Shown here in pieces: positions 15,580 to 24,122 of a DNA stretch of 55,886 bases (positions within the stretch are counted from its first letter, which is position 1; every line of letters begins with the position of its first letter). Source of the stretch: Nevskiaceae bacterium (GTDB taxonomy: Bacteria > Pseudomonadota > Gammaproteobacteria > Steroidobacterales > Steroidobacteraceae); NCBI GenBank assembly GCA_018883185.1, contig VEQP01000019.1, positions 1-55,886 of the forward strand, read 5' to 3'. The translations under genes and the position numbers were made by a program. The notes beneath the pieces are model-generated. The model did no database searches and was not told the origin of the DNA. It worked only from the letters and a program-made list of their open reading frames with translations.

Positions 15580-18420
15580 TTATACGCCGTTAGCGGGGTC
15601 GTCGCGGAAGGTGTCCTCCCAGATCCCGCACACGGTGTGACGCTCGACCACAAACTCGGTGTCAGCAATGACCGTCCCCTCCTCGCGAAGTGATCGGTGA
15701 TGGCTGCGCGCCCGGTAGGCACGATAGGCACTCGTCAACTGATCGACCGTCTGCTGCGAGACCAGATCGCCTGAGGCCAGAGTTTCGAGTTGACGGATCG
15801 TATCGGAGAACATCAGCACGATAGGCTGCCTACCGGCCTCGCGTAGCGTCCAGTACTGCGCCAGGAACTCGATGTCAGCGATACCACCGGGACCCTGCTT
15901 GAGGTCGAACTCGCCCTCGCGCGCCTTCGACAGCTCGCGGCGCATGCGCTCCCTCATGCTACGCACCTCCTCGCGCAGGCTGTCGCGCCGAACGGCCTCC
16001 GACAGCACGCGGATGCGCACCGCTTCAAACTCGGTGCGCAAGGCCTTCGATCCCGCTACACCTCGTGCGTGCAACAAGGCTTGATGTTCCCAGGTCCAGG
16101 CCTCTTGGCGCTGATACTCTTCGAATGCCTCGATACGGGTGATCAGCATGCCCCCCTTGCCACTCGGCCGCAGCCGAACGTCGACCTCATAGAGACGCCC
16201 CGCAGCAGAGTGGACCGTGAGAATGTGCACGATGCGCTGCGCGAGACGCACGAAAAAAATTTGGTTGTCGATCGGTCGTTCGCCGGAAGTCTCCTGCTGC
16301 TCGCCGCGTGAATCATGCAGGAACACCAGATCCAAATCCGACCCGTACCCCAGCTCGATGCCCCCCAGCTTGCCGTAGCCTACGGCGCAGACGCGAACCT
16401 CGCGCAGACCGCCGTCAGCGGTGTCCGCACATTGCGGCGTGCCGAACTGCGCCGTCATCTGCTCCCAAGCTTGCTGCATCGCTCGCTCGATGATGAGCTC
16501 GGCGATGTCGGTGAGACGATCGGATACCCGCATCAAAGGCAGGCGGCCAGCAAGATCGGCGACGGCCACCTTGAAGACGGCAGCCCGCTTGAAGTGCACC
16601 AGCGCCTCGACCAAACGCTCCGGATCCTCGCCCGCAACACGAGCCAGTCGATCCTCAAGTTCCGCGTATAACTCCGCCCGACCGGGTACCTCGGTCAGCG
16701 CGCGTTCGTCGAGCAATTCATCGAGCAACAAAGGATGTGCCGCCAATTGCTGCACCAGAAAGTCGCCACCACGGCACACCGTCAGGAAGCGAGCGCGAGC
16801 GACCGGGTTTTCATTGAGCAGCGCGAAATACGACGAGCGACCGCCAATGGCCTCGAGCACCCGCAGGATGCGCATCACCAGTACGCGGCACTCATCCTCC
16901 GCACTCAGCGCAGCGAGCAACTCGGGCAGCAGTAACTGCAGGCGGCGCGTCGCCACAGTATCGAGACGTCGAACCACGGCACTGTCGCGAAAGTCCACGA
17001 GCAGACGCGCGATGTCTGCCGCATCACCCAGGCCGCGGGACTGCAGCCACTCGCGCAGCAGCTCAGGCGTGGTGGCCTCATCCCACAGCACCGCCCACCC
17101 GGCGTCGGTACGCGCCGTGGCCATCGTTTCGCTGCCGCCGTCGCGCTCGCCGATGGGTGCAAACACCAGCGCGTTGAATTCGCGTTGGACGCCATCAAGG
17201 TGGTGCTGCAATTGATGAATGAGATCCGCCCAGCACAGTTCGCCCATGGCTCGCGCCAACTTGCTCTGCGCCAACTCATCGACCGGCAAGGAATGAGTCT
17301 GCGCATCGCGCAGCATTTGCAGTCGATTCTCGAGGGTGCGCAGATACCGGTAGGCCGCATCGAGCTGTTGCACGACCTGCGGTCGCAACAACTTGCTGCG
17401 GCCCAATTGCGGCAGGATTTCGAGCAATCGCGGCCCCTGAAGGCGTCGATCCTGGCCGCCGCGGATCAATTGCAGTGCTTGGACGATGAACTCGATCTCG
17501 CGTATGCCGCCTGGCCCCAGTTTTATGTGACCCACGAGATCGCGGCGCGCCACCTGCTTCTCGATGAGTTGTTTCATCTCGCGCAGACTCTCGAAAACGC
17601 CGAAATCGAGATAGCGGCGATAGACGAAGGGTCGCACGGCCTCGGCGTACAAGTCCGAATAGGCCTCAAGCGCCGTGAGCGCCCGCGCCTTGACCCAGGC
17701 GTAGCGCTCCCAGTCGCGACCATGCTGCAGCAAGTAGTCCTCGAAGGCGGAGAAGCCGCAGGCCAGCGGGCCGGAGTCGCCGAAAGGTCGAAGCCGCATG
17801 TCGACCCGGAAGACGAAGCCGTCCACCGTGACGCTCGCCAGTAAACGCAACAACGCCTGTCCGACGCGAATGAAATACTCGTCGTGACTCACCGGGGCGG
17901 CATGCGCCGTCTCGCCGTAGCCGGGAAACAGGAAGACGAGGTCGATGTCGGAGGAAAAATTCAGCTCCCGACCGCCAAGCTTGCCCATGCCGACGACGAC
18001 GAGCGGCATGGGCGAACCATCGGCATATTGCGCCGCACCGTAACGCGCCGTCGTGATTTGCGTGGCGATCTCGGTGCCTAGCGCTACGGCGTCGTCGGCA
18101 AAGGCAGACAGATCCTCGAGCGTCTCCTCGAGGGTGGCTCGGCCGCTGAGATCACGCCACGCGATGCGTACCATTTCGCGGCGCCGCCAGCGGCGCAGCC
18201 AGGACTGCCACTCGCTCTCGGGCGCCGCAAGCTCCGGTCGCCCATCGCCGGGCCAGCATGATCGCCCACCTGACGTTCGAAGCTGCAGCAGCGCCTCGTG
18301 GCGCTGCAGGTCGGTCCACAGTTCGGTATCGCGTGCGAAGCTCTCGGCGACAAAGTCGCTGCAGCCAAACACGTGGGCCGCTTCGTCGCGTAGCAGTGAG
18401 GGGAAGTCTTCGCTGTGCAT
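15580..18420 (-). CDS. glnE: Bifunctional glutamine synthetase adenylyltransferase/deadenylylase
   Basis: A 946-residue enzyme that adenylylates glutamine synthetase when nitrogen is plentiful and removes the AMP when nitrogen is short, steered by PII. Two nucleotidyltransferase domains are visible. The N-terminal deadenylylase has GMGKLGGRELNFSSDIDL (residues 144-161), and the C-terminal adenylylase has GYGKLGGIELGYGSDLDL (681-698). Each is followed by a GPGGI-type helical domain that contacts GS. The ATG at 18420 starts a normal-length protein but has no clear Shine-Dalgarno. The frame continues 22 codons upstream through a terminator hairpin, which argues against the longer form. The zinc-finger gene follows closely. 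Confidence 0.97.
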   Translation of the reverse strand: MHSEDFPSLLRDEAAHVFGCSDFVAESFARDTELWTDLQRHEALLQLRTSGGRSCWPGDGRPELAAPESEWQSWLRRWRRREMVRIAWRDLSGRATLEETLEDLSAFADDAVALGTEIATQITTARYGAAQYADGSPMPLVVVGMGKLGGRELNFSSDIDLVFLFPGYGETAHAAPVSHDEYFIRVGQALLRLLASVTVDGFVFRVDMRLRPFGDSGPLACGFSAFEDYLLQHGRDWERYAWVKARALTALEAYSDLYAEAVRPFVYRRYLDFGVFESLREMKQLIEKQVARRDLVGHIKLGPGGIREIEFIVQALQLIRGGQDRRLQGPRLLEILPQLGRSKLLRPQVVQQLDAAYRYLRTLENRLQMLRDAQTHSLPVDELAQSKLARAMGELCWADLIHQLQHHLDGVQREFNALVFAPIGERDGGSETMATARTDAGWAVLWDEATTPELLREWLQSRGLGDAADIARLLVDFRDSAVVRRLDTVATRRLQLLLPELLAALSAEDECRVLVMRILRVLEAIGGRSSYFALLNENPVARARFLTVCRGGDFLVQQLAAHPLLLDELLDERALTEVPGRAELYAELEDRLARVAGEDPERLVEALVHFKRAAVFKVAVADLAGRLPLMRVSDRLTDIAELIIERAMQQAWEQMTAQFGTPQCADTADGGLREVRVCAVGYGKLGGIELGYGSDLDLVFLHDSRGEQQETSGERPIDNQIFFVRLAQRIVHILTVHSAAGRLYEVDVRLRPSGKGGMLITRIEAFEEYQRQEAWTWEHQALLHARGVAGSKALRTEFEAVRIRVLSEAVRRDSLREEVRSMRERMRRELSKAREGEFDLKQGPGGIADIEFLAQYWTLREAGRQPIVLMFSDTIRQLETLASGDLVSQQTVDQLTSAYRAYRARSHHRSLREEGTVIADTEFVVERHTVCGIWEDTFRDDPANGV

Positions 18421-18443
18421 CGGTGGAATCCGCAGCAAGGATA

Positions 18444-18471
18444 CAAAAAAAGCCCCGCGCAAGGCGGGGCT
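18444..18471 (-). terminator. Intrinsic terminator-like hairpin just upstream of glnE
   Basis: On the minus strand, AGCCCCGC-CTTGC-GCGGGGCT forms a perfect 8-bp GC-rich stem followed at once by seven Ts. It lies 24 bases before the glnE start, and no gene on this strand ends there. It could end a short leader RNA (attenuation of glnE) or an undetected small transcript. The orientation is unambiguous because there is no T tract on the other side. Confidence 0.75.
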
Positions 18472-18618
18472 CGATGCGGACGGCAACTCGGGAGGGGGGA
18501 TGAGAATGCCGCCGTCGAACCAAGACTAAACGTACGACGCGTGGCAGTATGTACGGAGTAATACCTAAGTACTTTCTCGGATCCGCGCCAGACCCGGATC
18601 TACCGCAGGACCCCCACT

Positions 18619-19092
18619 ATGTCCGTGACCGAAACCGCGTACCGCGATGCGATAAGCCGCTTTATGAGCGGCGTCACCGTGATCACCACAGCGCATGGCG
18701 GCGAGCTGCAGGGGATCACCGCAACCGCGGTATCCTCGGTCACTTTGCAACCGCCGACCCTGCTCGTCTGCCTCAATCGACAGTCCGCCACCTGTCGAGC
18801 ACTGATCGACAGCGGCTTGTTCGCCGTCAACGTGCTGCAGTCCGGCCAGCAGGAACTCGCGCAGCGCTTTGCGACCAAACAGCCGGACAAGTTCGCGGGC
18901 ATCGCCATGACCACGGGCAGCCTCGGCATGCCGTTACTCGATGGAGCGCTTGCGCACCTCGAGTGCCGTGTCAGTGCGCAGAACGATGTCGGCACACATC
19001 GGATATTTTTTGGCGAGGTCGTGAGCGTAGGGGTCGCCGAAGGCACGCCTCTCGGCTACTTCCGCGGCAAGTTTGCGACTCTCGAGTCCTAA
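18619..19092 (+). CDS. Flavin reductase (DIM6/NTAB family)
   Basis: A 157-residue split-barrel FMN-binding protein of the class that reduces free FMN or FAD with NAD(P)H for flavin-dependent monooxygenases. The conserved MSGVTVITT, GITATAVSSVTLQPPTLLVCLN and LFAVNVL blocks and the C-terminal GYFRGKF are present. An AGGA eight bases upstream supports the ATG at 18619. The gene is alone on its strand and overlaps the convergent amidase gene by four bases. A possible partner is the LLM-class oxidoreductase encoded about 3 kb away, though they are not in one operon. Confidence 0.9.
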   Translation: MSVTETAYRDAISRFMSGVTVITTAHGGELQGITATAVSSVTLQPPTLLVCLNRQSATCRALIDSGLFAVNVLQSGQQELAQRFATKQPDKFAGIAMTTGSLGMPLLDGALAHLECRVSAQNDVGTHRIFFGEVVSVGVAEGTPLGYFRGKFATLES

Positions 19093-20501
19093 TCCGCGGA
19101 TGGCAGCGCCGGAAGCAGCACCTCGCGCTGCTGCACTGCGGCCACGCGTAGCAACACCGCTTCGGCAAACGGTCTCGCCACGTATTGCGCACCGATTGGC
19201 AAACCACGGCTGTCGAGTCCCGCAGGCACGCTGATCGCGGGCAGTCCGAGGTAGTTGAAAGGTGCGGTGCAGCGCACCAGTTGCGCCAGCAACTCCCACA
19301 GAGCCGGCCCTGCGCCGACATCAGTCTCATCTCGACGAGGAACAGGAATCGGAATCGTCGGCGTGTGCAAGACATCGCAGCGCGAGAACACCTGCGCGAC
19401 AAACCTTCGCAGCAGAGGCAGTCGCCACTGCAGCGCCTCGAGATAGAGCGGCGCGGGTATGCCGAGGCCGGTGCTCGCCCGCAGCCTCACCTGCGGCGTG
19501 TAACGTGCGCCCAGTCTCCGCAGCGCTTCGCCGTGCAGTGCCGTCGCCTCCGCGTACACCACGGCACGACTCAACTCCGCCATCGCAGCGACGTCCTCGG
19601 GCACATCTAACGGAACGAGTATTGCGCCGGCACCTTCGAGCGCGGCGAGCGCGGCCTCCATTGCGGCGCGGATCACCGGCGCCACGCCAACGGGGAAATG
19701 ATTGCGGGGCACGCCGATACGCAGTCCCTCGACGCCGCGAGCGAGCTCATGCGCGTAGCGCGGTCGCGGACGCGAGGAACTGCAGGCATCAAGACCATCC
19801 GCTCCGGCGAGCACCTCGAGCAGCAGCGCGATGTCACGAGCGGAGCGCGCCATCGGACCGATCACATCGATCGACGGTGAGAGTTTCATGCTGCCGGTAC
19901 GCGGAATAAGACCATAGGTGGGTTTGAGACCCACGACGCCATTGGCCGAGGCCGGAATGCGCACTGAACCGCCGGTATCGGATCCGAGACTCGCAAATAC
20001 GCTACCGGTCGCGACCGCAACCGCCGAACCACTCGAGGAGCCGCCGGAAATGAACTCGGGATCCCAGGCGTTGCGACAATCCCCCGTCGTCGCGTTGTGC
20101 CCGGTCGCACCGAGCGCAAATTCGGCCATGTTCAACGTACCAAGATCCACTGCACCGGCCAGATCGAGACGAGAGACCACGGTCGCACTGCGCCGTGCCG
20201 CTCGCGGCTCGCGCACTTTCGAAGCGCAGCTGGTAGGTCGACCCTCACGCTCGAACATATCCTTGTGAGCCAACGGCACCCCGAGTAACGCGCCGGGCGG
20301 ACGCACGCCCTCAACCACACAGCCCTGTATCAAAGCATCGGCCATCTCGGCAGCAGCCATCGAGCCTTCGGCATCGATATGCACGAAACAGTTGTGACGC
20401 AACTGCACTAGGCGTGCGCGGGCGAGGGCCTCTCGAATCAGTTCTACGCTGCGCAGCCGCCCCTCACGCAGTCCCTCGACCGCCTCGACAAGATCCCTCA
20501 C
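19089..20501 (-). CDS. Amidase-signature enzyme, AtzE/GatA-like
   Basis: A 470-residue amidase-signature hydrolase. The Ser-cisSer-Lys triad is visible: Lys80 in LAHKDMF, the cis-Ser in GGSSSGSA (about 155-156) and the nucleophile Ser179 in GSDTGGSVRIP. It is translationally coupled to a small upstream gene of the AtzG type (GTGA overlap), which fixes the GTG start at 20501. In cyanuric acid degradation AtzE hydrolyses 1-carboxybiuret only in complex with AtzG, an arrangement like GatA with GatC. No cyanuric acid hydrolase, biuret hydrolase or allophanate gene is nearby, and no GatB, so the substrate here is open. Confidence 0.88.
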   Translation of the reverse strand: MRDLVEAVEGLREGRLRSVELIREALARARLVQLRHNCFVHIDAEGSMAAAEMADALIQGCVVEGVRPPGALLGVPLAHKDMFEREGRPTSCASKVREPRAARRSATVVSRLDLAGAVDLGTLNMAEFALGATGHNATTGDCRNAWDPEFISGGSSSGSAVAVATGSVFASLGSDTGGSVRIPASANGVVGLKPTYGLIPRTGSMKLSPSIDVIGPMARSARDIALLLEVLAGADGLDACSSSRPRPRYAHELARGVEGLRIGVPRNHFPVGVAPVIRAAMEAALAALEGAGAILVPLDVPEDVAAMAELSRAVVYAEATALHGEALRRLGARYTPQVRLRASTGLGIPAPLYLEALQWRLPLLRRFVAQVFSRCDVLHTPTIPIPVPRRDETDVGAGPALWELLAQLVRCTAPFNYLGLPAISVPAGLDSRGLPIGAQYVARPFAEAVLLRVAAVQQREVLLPALPSAD

Positions 20502-20761
20502 CGCGGCCCCTCCGCCAACTGCTCGAGCAACGAGAGGTATCCGGAGGGCTCGTTGTCGAACAACCACTCATCGAACTCCACGCCCTCGTGCATGGCCGCG
20601 TCTTGCGCTACCGCGGCTTGCGCTGCAGCAACGCTGCGTACGGCCTCGACCGCGGCTGCAGCACCGGCAGCGATGCGCTCCGCCATCGCCGTATCGTCGA
20701 TGGGGATGCCACTTAGGGTCGACAACTCCAGGATCGCCGACGGGGACAGGGGCTCGGACAC
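20498..20761 (-). CDS. AtzG-like small subunit of the amidase
   Basis: An 87-residue helical protein resembling AtzG and GatC, which wrap around and stabilise the amidase subunit. It starts at a GTG (20761) preceded by a perfect GAGGAG six bases upstream, which decides the start over a longer in-frame ATG. The sequence has SAILELSTLSGIPIDD at the N-terminus, an alanine-rich helix, and an acidic C-terminus (EFDEWLFDNEPSGYLSLLEQL). Its stop overlaps the amidase GTG. The identification rests on size, helical character and the coupling rather than on strong motifs. Confidence 0.75.
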   Translation of the reverse strand: MSEPLSPSAILELSTLSGIPIDDTAMAERIAAGAAAAVEAVRSVAAAQAAVAQDAAMHEGVEFDEWLFDNEPSGYLSLLEQLAEGPR

Positions 20762-20841
20762 GATGTGCTCCTCTGCAATAGTCCACACCTTACACCGCGG
20801 CGTATATGCTTTAGAACTCATATCCGCAGCGTCCAGCAGTC

Positions 20842-22221
20842 ATGACCAGCGCAGATACCTCGGCAGATGTCATCGTGATCGGCGCAGGCCTGTCGGGCCT
20901 TGAGACCGCCCTGACGCTAGAAGAAAACGGCCTGCGCGTCACCGTGCTCGAGGGACGTCGGCGCATCGGCGGCCGACTCTACTCGCTGTTCGAACTGCCG
21001 GGACAGCCCGAAGTGGGCGGCAATACCGTATCACGCGCTTATGGCCGAGTACTCGCTGCGGCCGCACGCCATGGCGTCGAGTTTCTCAACGTGGCGCCGC
21101 GTTACGCCGCGTATCCCGACCGCCAGGAACTGTTCATCGGCGGCGAACACATCAGCGCAGAACGCTGGCCGGACCACCCGCGCAACCCGTTCACCGGCGC
21201 AGCGCGGGCTCTGCCCCCTAGCGCTTGGGGGCGCACGCTGCTTCGACGGCATCGGCCATTTAAGGATGTGGAAAACTGGCATGACGACAAGCACGTGGCG
21301 TTTGATGTGTCGGTGCACGAGTTCCTACGCGCCCAGGGAGCAACCGATGCGCAGATTGCGCTCGGTTACGAAACCAACATGCCCTACGGCACCGATTCGG
21401 CTCACGATGTATCGATCTTGCAGCTGGCTTTCGTCGATCACTGGCAAACCATCAATCAGCGCAACACCAACGCTGCGGATACCTTCACCGGTGTCGTTCG
21501 CGGCGGCAATCAGAACCTGCCAATCGCCATGGCAGGGCGCCTACGCGGCGATCTGCTACAAGGCAAGGCCGTCACAGCCATCGAGCTAGCCGAGCGCAGC
21601 GTGGAGGTGCACTGCGGCGATGGCAGTCGACACCGGGCGAAGGCCCTCGTGTGTTCGATGCCCTTCCCGGTGTTGCGCCATGTGGCTATCGATCCGCTGC
21701 CACCGCCGGCGCAGCGCCGCGCCATCCATCTGCTGGGTGCGAAACCCATCACCCAGTTCCACCTGCTGCCTAAACGAGCCTTTTGGGAAGATGACGGCCT
21801 GAGCCCGGCGATGTGGAGCGATGGAATTTCCGGCTCCATCCTCGCCAATCGTGACCTCGAGAACCCCGCTCGCGTCACGACCCTCACCGTCTGGTGCAGT
21901 GCGGGAACGGCTCGCTATCTTGATCGTTTCCCGGTCGCGGAAGCCGGTCGCATGGTCATTGCCGACATCGAGAGACTGCGACCCGCGGCGCGCGGCGCCT
22001 TGCAAGTGGCTGCCGCGCACTCTTGGGAGCGTGACCCGTTTGCCGGTGGCACGTGGGCAATCTTCGGACCCGGACAAGTCAATGAATTCGTGCGCAACAT
22101 GAGCTCGCCGCATGGCCGCCTGTTCTTTTGCGGCGAGCATACGGCCATCGCCTCGCGGGGCATGGAAGCCGCGCTCGAGTCGGCCGAGCGCGCCAGTCTC
22201 GAAGTGCTCGCTGCGCTCTAA
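20842..22221 (+). CDS. FAD-dependent amine oxidase-like oxidoreductase
   Basis: A 459-residue flavoprotein of the monoamine oxidase/phytoene desaturase superfamily. The FAD-binding VIVIGAGLSGLETALTLEENG (residues 10-30 region) is followed by the GRRRIGGRLYSL motif. The C-terminal FAD site reads GRLFFCGEHTAIASRGMEAALESAERAS. Members oxidise C-N or C-C bonds of amines, polyamines, amino acids or carotenoids, and the substrate cannot be read here. No signal peptide is present. It is divergent from the AtzG/amidase pair (80 bases apart), so an amide-to-amine-to-aldehyde route is possible but speculative. It is convergent with the LLM gene. Confidence 0.87.
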   Translation: MTSADTSADVIVIGAGLSGLETALTLEENGLRVTVLEGRRRIGGRLYSLFELPGQPEVGGNTVSRAYGRVLAAAARHGVEFLNVAPRYAAYPDRQELFIGGEHISAERWPDHPRNPFTGAARALPPSAWGRTLLRRHRPFKDVENWHDDKHVAFDVSVHEFLRAQGATDAQIALGYETNMPYGTDSAHDVSILQLAFVDHWQTINQRNTNAADTFTGVVRGGNQNLPIAMAGRLRGDLLQGKAVTAIELAERSVEVHCGDGSRHRAKALVCSMPFPVLRHVAIDPLPPPAQRRAIHLLGAKPITQFHLLPKRAFWEDDGLSPAMWSDGISGSILANRDLENPARVTTLTVWCSAGTARYLDRFPVAEAGRMVIADIERLRPAARGALQVAAAHSWERDPFAGGTWAIFGPGQVNEFVRNMSSPHGRLFFCGEHTAIASRGMEAALESAERASLEVLAAL

Positions 22222-22232
22222 GCGGATCCGCC

Positions 22233-23264
22233 TTAGCGAAAGTGCGGAATGACCTCGGTGGCGAACAGTCGCGCCTGTTCGACCATCGCGGCCTGACGCG
22301 CGCCATGGGGGTGCGGCACGGGCGAACCGCCGAGCTGGTAAACGTGATCGAGCCCCATGTCGATCAACTCGCCGAGTCGGGCGCGGCACTTGGCCGGGGA
22401 TCCACAGATCGAAAACCAGTCGACGAAGTCATCGGGCACAACCTGCAGGTGCTGACCCTCTTCCTGCGCGTGATGCTTCATGTCGTAACCCGACTGCATG
22501 TGCGCCGCCAGCGTTTTCAATTTCTCCGGCAGATGATCTAGGGGCGCGTCCTTCATGCCGGCAAAGTGCGCCACCATGCCCGAAATCATGCGCCCGAGAT
22601 TGATGGCGCGCTGCTCGTCCGGATCACAGACCAGATTGACATAAGCGCCAATGCGCAGCGACTCGCGCGGTCGGCCGGTTTCTTTGAGGCGGGCCAACGC
22701 GACATCCATCGCCCAGCGGATACGCTCCGGAGCGCTGCCGACCGCGAAGCTCACCCGGTCTCCGACGTCGACGGCCATCGCGATGGTCTGAGGTCCCGTG
22801 CAAGCCACATCAACGATCACCGGGTCGACCTTAAGACTGTCGAACCATCGCAGCCGCGACGGCGTGCCATTGCGATCAATCGTCTCGCCGCGGGTGTAGG
22901 CCTGCAGGCGCTCCACGAAGGTGCGCAACTGCGCCGTGGTGCCGTTGCGGATACCGATGTGCGCCGCCGACGAATCGCCACGACCGATACCACAGATCAC
23001 CCGACCTTGAGACTCGGCCTGCAGCGTGGCGAGCGCACAGGCTGTGACCGCTACATCACGTGTAACCGGATTGGTAACACCCGTGCCGAGCTTAAGCCGC
23101 GTGGTTGTCTGCGCCGCAAGCGCGAGCTGTGCGAACGGATCCGGGCTGAGATTCTGTGTGTCGGGACAAAGCAGGATGTCGAAGCCGAGTGCCTCGATCT
23201 GCTGCGCGAGGCGTGCGGTGTAGCCTGGCGAAGCCTCCATGACGATGCCGAATTCGGCACCCAT
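22233..23264 (-). CDS. LLM-class (luciferase-like) flavin-dependent oxidoreductase
   Basis: A 343-residue TIM-barrel protein of the bacterial luciferase family, using FMNH2 or F420. Typical blocks are ARLAQQIEALGFDILLCPDTQ, LKLGTGVTNPVTRD, GRVICGIGRGDSS and the C-terminal DHVYQLGGSP. These enzymes act as two-component monooxygenases or as F420 dehydrogenases; the F420 pathway is unlikely in this kind of organism. The start is a GTGATG pair; the ATG at 23264 is taken. It follows the exported NmrA-like gene on the same strand by ten bases, so the two are probably co-transcribed. Confidence 0.9.
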   Translation of the reverse strand: MGAEFGIVMEASPGYTARLAQQIEALGFDILLCPDTQNLSPDPFAQLALAAQTTTRLKLGTGVTNPVTRDVAVTACALATLQAESQGRVICGIGRGDSSAAHIGIRNGTTAQLRTFVERLQAYTRGETIDRNGTPSRLRWFDSLKVDPVIVDVACTGPQTIAMAVDVGDRVSFAVGSAPERIRWAMDVALARLKETGRPRESLRIGAYVNLVCDPDEQRAINLGRMISGMVAHFAGMKDAPLDHLPEKLKTLAAHMQSGYDMKHHAQEEGQHLQVVPDDFVDWFSICGSPAKCRARLGELIDMGLDHVYQLGGSPVPHPHGARQAAMVEQARLFATEVIPHFR

Positions 23265-23274
23265 CACGCCGCAC

Positions 23275-24048
23275 TCATCGGTATGCGAGCCCCGCGTCGA
23301 TGGCGTGAAACGTGCGATTTCGGCAGCGCGGGTCTCGAAAGCATTGCACGGTCAAGCGGGCCACACCCTCGCGGGAAACGGCGCCGAAGGCCAGCGGATC
23401 CTCGAATAGTTCTGCCCGATCGGCTTGCCCCGCCGGCAAGGGTCGCAGCACGGCATTACGGATAATGGTGTAGGGGACACCGCTGTCACGCACCAGCTTC
23501 TCGGCAGCGCCCTTGCTGAGAAGCAACGCATTGCGCTCAGGAAGCAGATTCGCCGGATAAGCTGCGCGACTCTCCCCGGCACCCACCGAACCGTGGTGGA
23601 TGAGGTGCTTGACGCGGGTCGCGGCGGCTGCGCGGGTGATATGCCCTGCTGCCTGTTCATAGAATTCCACGCCCGACTCGCTGCGCCCGAGCGCATCAAC
23701 CACGACGTCGAAGGACTGGCTCTTCAGGGCGCGATCGACATCGGCCGCCTCACGCACGTCACCGCGGATCACGGTAACCGGAAGACCTTCCAGGCGCTGC
23801 ATGTTGGAGGTCTCGCGCGCGAACACGCTCACCTTATGCCCCTCGGCGAGTGCAGCGCGCACCACGAGTGAGCCGAGTTGACCAGAACCACCGAAGACCA
23901 ACACCGACAGGGGTGGCGAATTCGGCGTGGCGGCAACGCCGAAGATCGGCAATAGTGCCGACAGTATGATCAAGACCGATGCCGCCCAACGAGACAACGC
24001 CGTCGAATGCGCTGCCGGTGCTTTATGGAACTTTGCCGGGATGCTCAT
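23275..24048 (-). CDS. NmrA/SDR-type NAD(P)-binding protein with N-terminal export signal
   Basis: A 257-residue atypical short-chain dehydrogenase-like protein. After a hydrophobic segment (residues 18-40, ending GVAAT) comes the Rossmann motif LVFGGSGQLGSLVVRAAL and the block VIRGDVREAADVDRAL. The YxxxK dyad of classical SDRs is not obvious, which fits the NmrA-like branch. A signal peptide or membrane anchor on such a protein is unusual, because free NAD(P) is cytosolic. It may be a membrane-anchored protein with the domain inside, or a truly periplasmic redox protein. The ATG at 24048 is chosen; the upstream frame is not conserved in character. It leads a two-gene unit with the LLM gene. 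Confidence 0.8.
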   Translation of the reverse strand: MSIPAKFHKAPAAHSTALSRWAASVLIILSALLPIFGVAATPNSPPLSVLVFGGSGQLGSLVVRAALAEGHKVSVFARETSNMQRLEGLPVTVIRGDVREAADVDRALKSQSFDVVVDALGRSESGVEFYEQAAGHITRAAAATRVKHLIHHGSVGAGESRAAYPANLLPERNALLLSKGAAEKLVRDSGVPYTIIRNAVLRPLPAGQADRAELFEDPLAFGAVSREGVARLTVQCFRDPRCRNRTFHAIDAGLAYR

Positions 24049-24122
24049 AGTCCACGCAGTGTAACCAAATCCCAAACGCGGTAGCATTTGCCGGTCGTAC
24101 TTTTGCTCTGGAGTTGCCAACC

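Noticed and set aside
20804..20823. ATATG-N10-CATAT inverted repeat between atzG and the amine-oxidase-like gene
   Set aside because: The half-sites are short and AT-only, so chance is likely; no promoter elements could be placed with confidence around it.
22218..22234. Palindromic hairpin at the convergent ends of the amine-oxidase-like and LLM genes
   Set aside because: It has a short bulged stem and no T tract on either strand, so it is not a convincing terminator.
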